Shown: piece by piece, positions 9,600 to 19,670 of the stretch | Position numbering within the stretch: the first letter of the stretch is position 1 | How the letters are laid out: every line of letters begins with the position of its first letter | DNA from: Paracentrotus lividus | Taxonomy: Eukaryota > Echinodermata > Echinoidea > Camarodonta > Echinidae | Direction of reading: 5' to 3' | Assembly: GCA_940671915.1 (NCBI GenBank) | Contig: CALNVZ010003433.1 | Span: 19,275,255 to 19,339,254, forward strand | Length of the DNA: 64,000 bases | The notes under the pieces: generated by a model | The model's database searches: none | Told to the model about the DNA's origin: nothing | What the model saw: the letters and a program-made list of their open reading frames with translations, nothing else | Program-made: the position numbers and the translations under genes

Positions 9600-10520
9600 T
9601 ATATTATTTGTTCAAGTATTCAATAACTAAATTGGTATGAGCTGTATTCCAGTAGGTCTAAGGGCTGGTTGAGGGGGGGGGGGAGGGTGATCTTTAAAAG
9701 GGTTAGAGAATATGTTAATGCTCATGAAGACATTATTGTTTTTATTGTATGATGATTATCATTATAATTATCATAAATATTATAGCGATATCAATACTAT
9801 TGTATTTCTTATTACATTTGTTCCTATTATTACCAATTTTTTGTCCAAATTACTCAAGTAACTGGGATATGGGTGGGTATAAAATCTTCAGGCTCACCCC
9901 TTCAAACACCTCAGCTTTTTCAACTCAACCTAAAGAAGCTTTTCAGTTTTATGATGTTCCTCAATTGTATATGAGGGGTTGTGCCCCAAAGATACCAGCC
10001 TGCTAACAAGGGGGGGGGGGGGTTCGAACAACCCCCCCCCCCCCATACCAGCAAAGGGAGGGGATAATTTTTTTTCCTTTGATTTTATATACATGATAAT
10101 ATGCACCATTCTGATATTCTATTTGTTGTGAACTAAAAATATATTTATTGCTATATTTACAGTATGAATATATTAATTGAAATTATGAATGTGTAATATA
10201 GTTATTCAATAATTACTTGTTTGTAATAGATCAAATCATTCGCTTTAGTAACTGCATTAGTGTGATTAACCTTGCATGTTTCAAACCTATGAACACTTAT
10301 AAAACTTTTGAAGTAATTTGACTAATAAAAATAAACCAAATCTCCAGATTAATCTCAAATTGTGAAATGTTTTAGTTTAAAATCTGCAAAAACAACGGAA
10401 TGTGCATTTTTCTTTCAGACCTGCTAGTACAATCCTAGCATACCATCTTGGGATTTGCCATCTGACTTTTGAGATTTTCAGATTTTTAGTGATGTGATTA
10501 TGTATTTGTCTGGTGTGTAT
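9600..10520. other. No gene recognised; homopolymer-rich spacer
   Basis: AT-rich DNA with G runs at about 9674-9687. An almost palindromic poly-G/poly-C pair lies at 10011-10045 (GGGGTTCGAACAACCCC core). Nothing supports a gene. Confidence 0.5.
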
Positions 10521-10528
10521 GTTTTTAG

Positions 10529-10650
10529 AATAAATGAAACTGAAGTTACAAACAGGACAGAGAACAGACACTTTGACAAAAAGAGTGACGACCAAGACAA
10601 AACAGTGTCTCTACCGGACACGACACAAGAGAACGTAGTGACTGGTCAAT
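10529..10650 (+). CDS. Possible single exon, product unknown
   Basis: The acceptor-like GTATGTTTTTAG precedes an open segment (INETEVTNRTENRHFDKKSD, then DKTVSLPDTTQENVVTGQ). A donor-like CAAT/GTGAAAG closes it at 10650. The composition (Asp, Lys, Thr, Asn) is that of a disordered linker. No neighbouring exon was found on the plus strand, so it may be chance. Confidence 0.22.
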
Positions 10651-10794
10651 GTGAAAGTATGTTTTTAGAATTACATAGTATTATTTATTATTATTTATTT
10701 TTTTTTTTTTTGGGGGGGGGGGGGGAGGGTGTCTGGCACACTTTTTCTTTTTGCAATAATGGGGGTTTGCTCGATGCCTTTGTCTGTTGGAAGT

Positions 10795-11085
10795 TAAGTG
10801 GAGTGGGGAGGGTCCATGAGGCCAAGGGCCCACGAGTCGAGATTTTCCCCCGTGGCCGAGAGCCCCGAGGCTGAGGGACACAAAGTCCAAGTATTTTTCC
10901 ACAAGGCGAGGGTCCATGAGGTCAAGTTTTCTCATATTGTATTTTGCAATATAGTGCTTGGCCTCATGGGAAAAATACTAGACTTGTGGAAAAATACTCG
11001 GCCTTGTGGGAAATACTCAGACTCTTGGACCCTCGACTCGTGCCTCGATTCTCATGAAGACCCGTGGGAGCATGTATGTGCATTT
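10795..11085. repeat. GC-rich inverted repeat cluster (GGTCCATGAGGCCAAG family)
   Basis: GGGTCCATGAGGCCAAG, GAGGGTCCATGAGGTCAAG and GCGAGGGTCCATGAGG alternate with complements such as CTTGGCCTCATGGGA and GGACCCTCGACTCG. GTATTTTTCC and GGAAAAATAC strings lie between. The block can fold back around a centre near 10945. An upstream T/G homopolymer (about 10698-10727) marks its edge. No TSD was seen. Confidence 0.6.
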
Positions 11086-11109
11086 GAAGATCTTGTAATG
11101 AGACCGTAG

Positions 11110-11935
11110 ACCCAAATGAGAGAGGCCCAATCTAATGTTTTTAATCGTGAGTAAGATGGCAATAAAATTTGTGCACAATTCTGGGGGTGTAAATCTAGAG
11201 TGTCATGTGAAATGTATATCAAACTTCTCTAGAATTATCTGGTAGTATTATGAAACACTATATTGCATGCCCTTCTTTACCAATTCTGTCTCAACCCTCC
11301 TTCCACAAAAAAATATACAGCAATACCAACCAATTAATATGGTGCCCCATGCATATAAATCTTGTATAGTACAGATCGGGTACAAAAACCACATCAGAAG
11401 GTCAAAAAAACACCCCGAGATATGTGCACAAAAAAATTCTAGGATGACTAGGAATGAAAGAAAGTTCACAGAAAACAAGTCACCATTGAAATAAAAGAAA
11501 CACAAAGTCACGAAAATTTTTGGTTTTACAATGAATTTTTTTAAAGAAATCTGAGAAATATTGACAATATTTACTGTGACAGCTACGCGTATATGGGACC
11601 GACACACCCTTTCGCTGCCAGCTGATTCAAAATTGATTGCCGGTGTTTACATTGATTGTTTTGAATGTTACCATTATTTCCTATGAAAGCATATGTATCT
11701 ATGTTTCATTTTCTTTCCAAAATAAGGTGGGTACCAGTCTGGGGTTTCCCCAGCTGACCTAGATTTGATAGGCATAGCGTCAGTAGCAACCGAGTAGCAA
11801 CAAGATTGAGTTCGCGACGATTTGAAAAAAAAATATGCGTGAAAGTTGAGTGAGCCCTTCGCGGTCAATATTATTACATATTAACGAGCGGAGATCGCAT
11901 TCGGTGAACATAGTATGTCAGCCGAGGCTCGACCG
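11110..11935. other. No gene recognised
   Basis: The longest frames (minus 11607-11248 and plus 11267-11494) overlap each other, have no splice context and show ordinary AT-rich composition. I see nothing to support a gene. Confidence 0.45.
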
Positions 11936-11978
11936 CGCCGCCCCCCGAGGTGCGGGCCCTGCGCGCGGCCTCCACGCT

Positions 11979-12140
11979 AGTCCAGATGCTGTCCCTTCGA
12001 GATTTCCCTTCCTCCACGCAATGCGATAACCCCTCTGATCGCGCGATCCCCGAATTTGCTGCAAATTCGGGATCGCGCGATCAGAGGGGTTATCGCATTG
12101 CGTGGAGGAAGGGAAATCTCGAAGGGACAGATCATGGACT
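11979..12140. repeat. Nearly spacer-less GC-rich palindrome
   Basis: 11989-12059 and 12061-12130 are inverted copies with a 1-nt loop (T at 12060) and a single 1-nt bulge (CCCC against CCC). No substitution was seen over about 70 bp. The centre is GAATTTGC/GCAAATTC, and each arm contains GATCGCGCGATC, itself a palindrome. A weaker match (TAGTCCA) extends both arms about 10 bp. GC content is well above the surroundings. Confidence 0.9.
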
Positions 12141-12349
12141 ACCTCCACGCCCCTCGACGACCCAGCTTGGCTAGCTCGCGCTTCGCTAGATAAGATGATA
12201 TTGATGATGACATTTTGGCTCGAAGAAAAATGGAGGGGTTGAGCAAAATTGATACAAATTTAAGAAAAAAAGATGTGGAATAGGCCAAGGGTATTGGGTT
12301 AGAATTAGGGTTAGGAATAGGGTAATTAGTAACCATTACCATTGGCGGC

Positions 12350-12415
12350 GATCATGGGGGGGGGGGACGTGTCCCCCCTCGATTTTTTTTTTTTTTTGAG
12401 GGGATCGCCCCCCTC
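12350..12415. repeat. Short GGGGCGATC inverted repeat with poly-G and poly-T
   Basis: GGCGGCGATCATGGGGGG faces GGGGATCGCCCCCCTCCATG around a GTCCCCCCTCG(T)n core. It resembles the ends of the palindromic poly-G elements in this window. Confidence 0.45.
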
Positions 12416-12599
12416 CATGTTTAAAGTTTAACATATTTTTATGTAGTGATTAGCTTGTGAAGCTAATAAAGAGGTAAAATGTATGTCAAATACAATGCTA
12501 AATGTTATTATAAGGCAAAAATTTAGGCTCGCGCTTCGCGCTCGCAAACATTTTTTATTAGTTTCTGCATAATGTGCAAAGTATGCGAATTTTTAGGGT

Positions 12600-12695
12600 A
12601 TTATTTTTCACTTTCGGGTGTTTCCGTCCCCCCCCCCCCCCCCCCCCACGTTCGGCTCAGCCCCTCCACTTTCAAAAACCCTTCGCGGCCCCTCC
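12600..12695. mobile_element. GGGGCCGCG element, copy 2 (partial)
   Basis: A C run is followed by CGTTCGGCTCAGCCCCTCCA, CTTTCAAAAACCC and TTCGCGGCCCCTCC. This matches the right half of the copy at 7943-8117, with the left half missing. Confidence 0.65.
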
Positions 12696-12856
12696 TGGTA
12701 GCTTACTTATAAGAAAAATTTGCCATCAAACAATCAATCAATCAAACTCTTTCCAAATTCTCTAATTATACAGGCCGAAAATCTATTCCTTCTCATTTTA
12801 CACAACCCCGTAAACATTATTGGGCCATTCTCCAGCCAGGATATCTTCCCCCCTCC

Positions 12857-13011
12857 TCAGGGGCCGCGGAGCGTTTTTGAAAGTGGAGGGGCTGAGCCGA
12901 AAGTGGGGGGGGGGGCTGAACAGGCTAAAAATCACAAATGTATGGTCATGTTTGCATTTTTGTACACGTTGGCTGAAAAAAAGTTGGGGGGGGGGCTGCA
13001 GCCCCCCCCCC

Positions 13012-13020
<9 letters not shown>
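12857..13020. mobile_element. GGGGCCGCG element, copy 3 (inverted orientation)
   Basis: CAGGGGCCGCGGAGCGTTTT opens the copy and GAAAGTGGAGGGGCTGAGCC follows. Then come a G run, AACAGGCTAAAAATCACAAA, ACGTTGGCTGAAAAAAAG and a poly-C end. Compared with 7943-8117 it runs in reverse. A (CT)n tract follows immediately. Confidence 0.7.
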
Positions 13021-13042
<22 letters not shown>

Positions 13043-13130
13043 CCTTTACAATACTAGCCTGGGCCTACTAATTTTCACTCCCCTCAGAGAAAAAGAGATG
13101 GGAGAGAGAGAGAGAGAGAGAGAGAGAGGA
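13021..13130. repeat. (CT)n and (GA)n microsatellites facing each other
   Basis: (CT)10 at about 13022-13042 and (GA)14 at about 13101-13128 flank a short spacer. The complementary tracts could pair. Confidence 0.8.
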
Positions 13131-15215
13131 GGGGGAATCTCTATCAAAATACAAAACTACATAAACCACTCAATAACATCTCCAAAACCTCCATCATGCA
13201 GCATCGACTATACTTTATAAACCAATTGAAATTCACATTAACATTAAATAGTAGAAAGGGTTTTTAATTTTGGAAATGTGTTCATTGCTTTAGTACAATC
13301 TACAAAACAAAAAAAAAAAAAAGCGGGAACAAAGATCACGGAGGAAGACACATAGATGATAAACAAATCTTGGCATTCTCATGCGTGTCTTCACCACGGG
13401 AGCCTCATCCTCTTCTTCTTCAGTTCTCGTCTCTCTCGGTGGGTCTCCTCTCATCTCTGCGTTCGGGATGGCGGGCTCCTTGCGTCGGTCTCTCTCTCTC
13501 TCTCTCTCCGTTCTTACTAACAAACCAAAGGTTAGGCGTACTATATAGTCAACATTATTTTGTACTTTTTTCTTGTGCAATGTCGTTTACTTACAGCTCA
13601 TGGCGTCAGTTTGTCAAATACGATAAATCCTTCCTAGCTCCTATCCGGTGATAATAATTATTATGTCTGTCTTTCTCCAAGGTGAAAAAAAAACAACAAA
13701 CAAACAAACAAAAACAAAAATGACAGACTTATAAACTTGCCTATACGGCTTGTCCAATAGAACAACAGCGCAACGCTATATGTTAACTATAATTCATAAG
13801 ACTCATAAAATATTATGAATTACGGATCCGGGATTTGGAAACCAGAGGAGGGGGGGGGGGTGGTCCTTAATTAACATGTAGCCTATATTAAATACGTCCA
13901 GTACCCCCAACTCCCCCTCCCCTCTACAAAAAAAAGGGGGGCACACGCCTTGTGCCTGCATCCGCCGCTGCATAAAAATACAGAAAAGAACTAGTTACCA
14001 GGCGCTTGAGGCACTTAACGGGAATGGAAAATAATTATGAATTCTAAATAACCTGAAATGCACGACTTTACCATAATAATTATGAGAGATATAGTTGGGA
14101 AGTCATACAACACATATAGCGAATAGGAGACAATGGAAAGCCATGAAGAACTGTATGCAATGTCAGATAGATTACTAACATAACGAGTAGACGAGAAATA
14201 GTTTATTCAACAGGAACTATAACAAGAAAAGGGAGTTTCATCCATTAAAAAAAAAATCGCGATCGTAAAAAAAGAGACAGTTAAAAAACAAAGTGACTCA
14301 AGTCTAATAAAATTGGCCGCTTTTTCATTGCAACCTCGCTGACGATAAAAAGCTTTTTATGTTCGTTTCATCAAATTCTGCAAAAGTCGCGGCTGCCAGC
14401 ACTTAGATTTTTATTCGATCTTCTGTGTCTGTTGTTGACTGCAAACTGACAATGCCATACAATTTCTTAGGAATCGTGGAGAAATATAAGCCTTATAAGA
14501 TAATGTCAGCATGAATGTAGTGACTTCAAAGGAAAATCCTGTTTGGAAATACATTTTTTTAAATCCAACCAAAAGGTGTGGTTTTATTTTCGACTTGGAA
14601 TATTTACGAATTGAGTCAAGGTAAGACATTCTCTATTTTGTAATTTCTGTGAAAGGTCATGGGTATTGATTAACCATTTTCCTGATGGTTTCATGAGTTA
14701 TTTATTGATAGTTTATGATTTTTCTGGCTTGTATAGCCGTGTTATGTGAAGTGGAAAACAAAAATCCGATGAAATCATTCACACTGCGTTTATATTAAGT
14801 CATGCTTGATTATATCATTTCATCTTATTTTGCTTGGTCTTGAAATTACTGTTGTATAAGTTTTTCCCTGTCTCTTCTATCCCTCTCTCTGTCTCTTTAC
14901 CTTTTCTTTCTCCATCTCATTTTCTCGACCACTTCATTTCCCTTCTATTTTCCTCCCTTAATTTAACTTTTTCTCCATACTGTAATACATTGTATTATTC
15001 CAAAATACATAATACATACAAAAGAATATAAAATATAATTTACCCTCTCAGCAAACTTTTTTTTTACTATGTGTTTACTATAATTATACATGTCATCTCA
15101 ATATTTCTATTAGTAATAAAATTTCTCTGTCAGCGAGACAGCTGAAACGAAGCTCATTCATACCTGAATGCTAAACAACTCGAATTGGAGTGAATGTACC
15201 TTCACTCTAGAAGTT
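13131..15215. other. No gene recognised; one degenerate poly-G repeat
   Basis: 13290-13650 has open frames on both strands over a (CT)n/TCTTCTTC stretch. They read as low-complexity RERERD/LSLSL and are not believed. 13815-13980 has GGATCCGGGATTTGGAAACC, a poly-G run and CCTGCATCCGCCGCTGC, a decayed member of the GGCGGATCCAGG class. The remainder is plain AT-rich DNA. Confidence 0.45.
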
Positions 15216-15218
15216 TAT

Positions 15219-15322
15219 AAAGTCAGTGGCTTATCCAGTCGGGGGCAGGGGATGAAAGAATCTCTATCGGACATGGCACCCCTCCCCCTATTTTCAAATC
15301 CTGCATCCGCCACTGAGAATGA
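15219..15322. mobile_element. Small CAGTGGCGGAT-type palindromic-end element
   Basis: GTCAGTGGCTTATCCAG at the left is inverted against CTGCATCCGCCACTGAG at the right. The interior has ATGGCACCCCTCCCCC and TTTTCAAATCC. 36145-36297 looks like a relative (CAAATCCTGGATCCGCCACC). Confidence 0.6.
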
Positions 15323-15969
15323 GAGTCACAAATTTACTCTCCATTTATAGTACATTTAGAAAGGAAGGTTTCATTCTCCATTGATATTCACTGCTCCATA
15401 ATATACCGCAAGTAAAGTAAATTGGGTCTATATAAATCGTAAATACCAATGTATCGATTGATAATAAAATCTTGCTATCAACCGCACGCGCGTGAGGGAA
15501 TCAACATTTCAGAATGTTATTCTTCGCTTTTTGAGCAAATATCATGAATATCACGTATCCGCACTCGAGGAAGATACCATATGCATTTTGTAAATAATGT
15601 GGAAAAGGTTAAAGAAACATGAGATATTATGAAGTTGCAACTCACTTTCAATGATAATGTTACGCTCACAAGATTCGTTGGTATTTACTCAACATTTACC
15701 CTTTTGAGAATATACATTATATAATATTTTCCATTTCTCTCTTTCTCTCTCCCCAATCCCTTCCCTTTATTGCTTTCTCACGCTCATCTCTATTCATCTA
15801 AAAATAATAAAAAAGCAAAAAGCAAAAAGCAACCCCCCCCCAAAATCATGCTAGCAAAACAAAAACGAGATTATTTTTTTTTAAAGAGTAGGCCTATACC
15901 CTTTTAATGATATGATAATTAGCGCCATCTGTCAATCATAGTTTATAGTTTACTAAAACGGCCAAAATT

Positions 15970-16084
15970 ATAAAAGACCCAAGTCCATCAAGCACAAAAG
16001 ACTCCGAAATTAGTTTTGACATTTACCTTCATCATAATACCAAATACCGGAATGCACTCGTGTCATGGACTTGGGTCGTTTTTG
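15970..16084. mobile_element. Small MITE (GACCCAAGTCCAT inverted ends)
   Basis: TAAAAGACCCAAGTCCATCA and TCATGGACTTGGGTCGTTTT are inverted copies about 80 bp apart. No coding capacity; no clear target duplication. Confidence 0.65.
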
Positions 16085-16583
16085 CATTCAGATATTCAAT
16101 TATTCGTGTATAATTATGTAAAACCAAATAAAATGCATCATTAATTCAATGGGCAAGCATGATGAATAATGCCCTGTCCTATCTACATTCTATAGAGAGT
16201 CAGAAGGACCTTAATTACATTGTTCATATATTGTAATGTACTAACGTCCCTTTTGCTGCTAGCACGTGAAATATTTAATTTGTCGAGAGGAAACGCAATA
16301 TTCCGCGCTTTAGTCAACACCCGAATCAATAAAACCTACATGATACATCAAGCCTGGCCAGTGGCTCTCAAAGTGATTAATATTATCAGAGCAAGAAATA
16401 TATATATGCCACCAGTGCACGATCGCCAGTATTATGGTCATACGGGGAATACACCTTGAGGGTAGCATTGCAAGATTATTTACAGTCTATCTATCATTAT
16501 GTAACAGTCTGGGAGTCATGACTTGTGGTAAAAAATACCATCTACAGTGACTTTGTATAATATATTCCGTAACAGGACCTGTA

Positions 16584-17432
16584 AAGGGCCTGTCCCACAG
16601 AAGGCGATCGTTGTGGCGACAACCTGCGAACTACTTTTTAGTACCCATCGCCACCATGCGCAGGTCCAATCGCCTGTAAGATCGTGAATTATCGCGTCTG
16701 TCGCCAACAAATAAGTAGCAAAATTCTGTTCGCCGCTGGTTTCTCAACAAGTTAAACAATAGCCAGCGTCAGTTGGGTTGACGTCAATGACCGTAGCCTG
16801 TCTTCTCTTGTCGCGGCAAGGTACTATCGTAGATTGTCGCCAGAGAGAACATGTTTAGCACAGCGGAACGGCGGCCAGTTGTAGGTTGCCGCGCTCCAGC
16901 GTACGTTGCACGCATCGCTGAACCGAAAGGCCAGTGAAATTTAAGCCGCTACGACCTTTGTCGCCACCTACATTCACCAAAATCATGATCGGCCTCCCAT
17001 TCAGATATTACACAGTCGCCGCTGGTTTTTGAAATTTTTAAAAATCTCTCACGACCCAAATTATGATGCGCGACTGAGAGGACTATCACGAACCTAAAGG
17101 CGACAGGCCGCCATCAGGTAGAAAACACTCGATCGCCTGTGTCAGTCGTAAGGATCGCTACAGTGCGCAAGTTCATATTTTAGTTGATTTTAAGCTGCGA
17201 CAAGAGAAGTCGAGCCGTGAGATGCGCGAAGGTCGAGGCTATTGTATTATCAGATACCAATTATTGTTAGCCTTTAGTTTGCGTGGAAGCAAGTCGTTGT
17301 CGTAGCCTATCGTGGACAGATTCGTAGATACTTAGATGATCTTCGGTCACCTACGATTCTGACACGATTCTGGCAGGTTCTAACATGCATAGGTTGTCGC
17401 CACAACGATCGCCTTCTGTGGGACAGGCCCTT
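16584..17432. mobile_element. 849 bp non-autonomous DNA transposon, TA target duplication
   Basis: The inverted ends match for about 42 bp: AAGGGCCTGTCCCACAGAAG followed by GCGATCGTTGTGGCGACAAC at the left, and the exact complement at the right. TA at 16582-16583 and 17433-17434 fits the TA duplication of Tc1/mariner-type elements. The interior is GC-richer than its surroundings and repeats GTCGCC and CGCCGCTGGTTT motifs. No transposase frame is visible. The near-identical ends suggest recent movement. Confidence 0.85.
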
Positions 17433-17434
17433 TA

Positions 17435-18394
17435 TTTGTATGTTTACATAGGGCCTATTATATTATGTGAATAATTACGAAGAATAATGACTATTGTGTT
17501 ACATGATCCTTATTTTGAAATTAAAGTTTAAACATAATCGTCATAATATGATTCATCAAAATGAATATTTTAATGGTTATCATTAAAATAATCATAATAA
17601 TATTTTTTTTTTCAATTATTATTCTTAATCTTTTCTTTAATACTGTGCATAATCAGGTAATGGCAATCATTTCAACACCTTTTTCTCTCTGTTCCCACGA
17701 TCTTTCTTCTTCTTCTTCTTATTTTTTTTTGGGGGGGAGGGTAAATGTTCAACTTGCAAGTTCTATTTTTTTTCACTGGGCAATATTAATTATGTAATAC
17801 AATAATGCTGGTTACATAACATGACTTTAAATTGCAGGCAACGCATTATCTTAAACGCTTGATTACATTTTAGTTGCTTCTAATGGGTTTTCGAAATCTG
17901 ATAAAATCCATTTTGAGTGAGCTTGCAAGCGTCCTCTATTTTCATCCCAAATGTATTTTTATTACTGATTACTAGAAGGACTTAAACTTTATTTTAAACA
18001 TGAATCAATGCCCTTCTTGCTCTAAATAAAAGCAAAAATGTTTCTGTTAGTAATTGATTTCATTAGAGAGAGCACGGCGGCAGTATTGTTGCCATGTAAT
18101 GTTTAATTTGATCATAAATGCATGCGATAGTGCTTCTCCATTATTTATAGATTTGGAATAGATAATGCAGTACATAATGGAGTGATAAAAGCATTGGTCT
18201 GCGCGATGATGTGTTTAATATTTTCATAAAGATTATTATCTTTAGATGAGCCTTGGGGTGTCATGTACGGGTGTAATGCATGTAGAAGAATGTAGAGAAG
18301 AAAATGAATAATGATAAATAATGAGACGCTGAAGAAGAAGGCGAAGAAGCTGATCTTATTGCTAAATATTCAATCCATCTGTCTACTTTTGGTG
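17435..18394. other. No gene recognised
   Basis: AT-rich DNA with a (TTC)n tract and poly-T/poly-G at about 17701-17740. Frames are short and hydrophobic by composition. Confidence 0.5.
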
Positions 18395-18398
18395 TTAA

Positions 18399-18939
18399 AG
18401 GGGAATCCAACCCAAGGAGAGAATCAACCGTACAGGAAAGAGGAAAATGAGAGGAGCAATCTAAATAAAATTTCATCAAAATCGGTTATAAAATAAGGGA
18501 GTTATGGAAGTTTGAAAAGTCTAGTTGTTCCTTCTATGGGGATCCTCAAATTGGCATCTTCGGCTTCAAAATGGCCGATCTTATGGACAACTCTCCATTC
18601 ATTTTGTACACAAATTTTCAGATTTTCCCCATTTTCTTTTAAAGTATGTCTTCTTTACTTCTGAGCTCAAAATATGTGATGGGAAAATATATTTCACACA
18701 ACATTATGTTGAGCTCAGAAGGAGGTAAGATATATTTCGAAAGAAAATGGGGAAAATCTGAAAATTTGTGTACAAAATGAATGGAGAGTTGTCCATAAGA
18801 TCGGCCATTTTGAAGCCGATGATGCCAATTGATGATGCCTCTTATTTTATAACCGATTTTGATGAAACTTTTTTTAGATTGCTCCTCTCATTTTTCTCTT
18901 TCCTTTAAGGTTGATTCTCTCCTTGGGTTGGATTCCCCT
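18399..18939. mobile_element. Long-TIR fold-back MITE, TTAA target duplication
   Basis: TTAA at 18395-18398 and 18940-18943 brackets ends AGGGGAATCCAACCCAAGGA and TCCTTGGGTTGGATTCCCCT. The inverted match continues for about 250 bp per arm: GAGAGAATCAACC, ATTTTCTTTCGAAA, CAAAATGGCCGATCTTATGG and GACAACTCTCCATTCATTTT. The loop, around TGATGGGAAAATATATTTCA, is short, so almost the whole element is arms. TTAA duplication fits piggyBac/Kolobok-type mobilisation. The short frames inside are shadows. Confidence 0.88.
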
Positions 18940-18944
18940 TTAAG

Positions 18945-19665
18945 TTTTTCATGAAAATTTCATCTGTTTTTATACAGATCGCAAATGTGCTAAAAAGCAT
19001 CTGTAAAGCTTTTAACCATTTCTGCCTTTTTAAATGTATTGTTACATAATCTAGCAGATTATGTTTTTATCTATTTACAAATCCTTCTTTATTTAGCATA
19101 ATTCATTATGTCAAATAAACAATTAAGCGACAATGAACTATGATTGAAATGACTGTCATAGATTATAGTGTGTGTGTGGCCGTATACCCTTCCATGCAAA
19201 TATAATTTTTTATTAATCTAAAAACTTTCAACAATGGAATGTATATTTTTCATAGAGAGGATGAAACATGTATGTGTATATATTGAATAAACATTATAAT
19301 GTATAATAATATTGTCTTTGAAAAAAGTTCAATCTGTATTCTACAAGAAAATAGGAGACCTGCATGTTAGCAAAAAAAAAGTGACGTTACACAGATGTTG
19401 TCAATTTGTGATAGTCAATTTAAACTTTTAAAATTCAATTTTTTTTTAAATTAAATCTTTACTTATCTACTCGCAATTTTCTGCCTCGAAAGTAACTATA
19501 CGAGGGTATGGAGCTACTTACGTACCACATAAGGCCTACATGTGCATTTTCTGTTCCATACGAGATATTCAGAATTCGAAAATGGAGGAGGCGCATTTGA
19601 CCCCCTCCCCCGATTTTAACATGTACAGCCAATGAGTTGTTACAAAAAAAGCAAAAAGCAAAAAA
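18945..19665. other. No gene recognised
   Basis: AT-rich spacer with short (A)n and (T)n runs and no coding or structured signal. Confidence 0.5.
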
Positions 19666-19670
19666 AAAAG

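Noticed and set aside
12720..13220. 166-codon plus frame as a gene
   Set aside because: It runs through a GGGGCCGCG element, a poly-C run and (CT)n/(GA)n tracts; composition explains it.
13290..13651. Opposed frames at 13290-13651 as exons
   Set aside because: Both strands open over TCTTCTTC/(CT)n repeats, with RERERD and LSLSL composition and no splice context.
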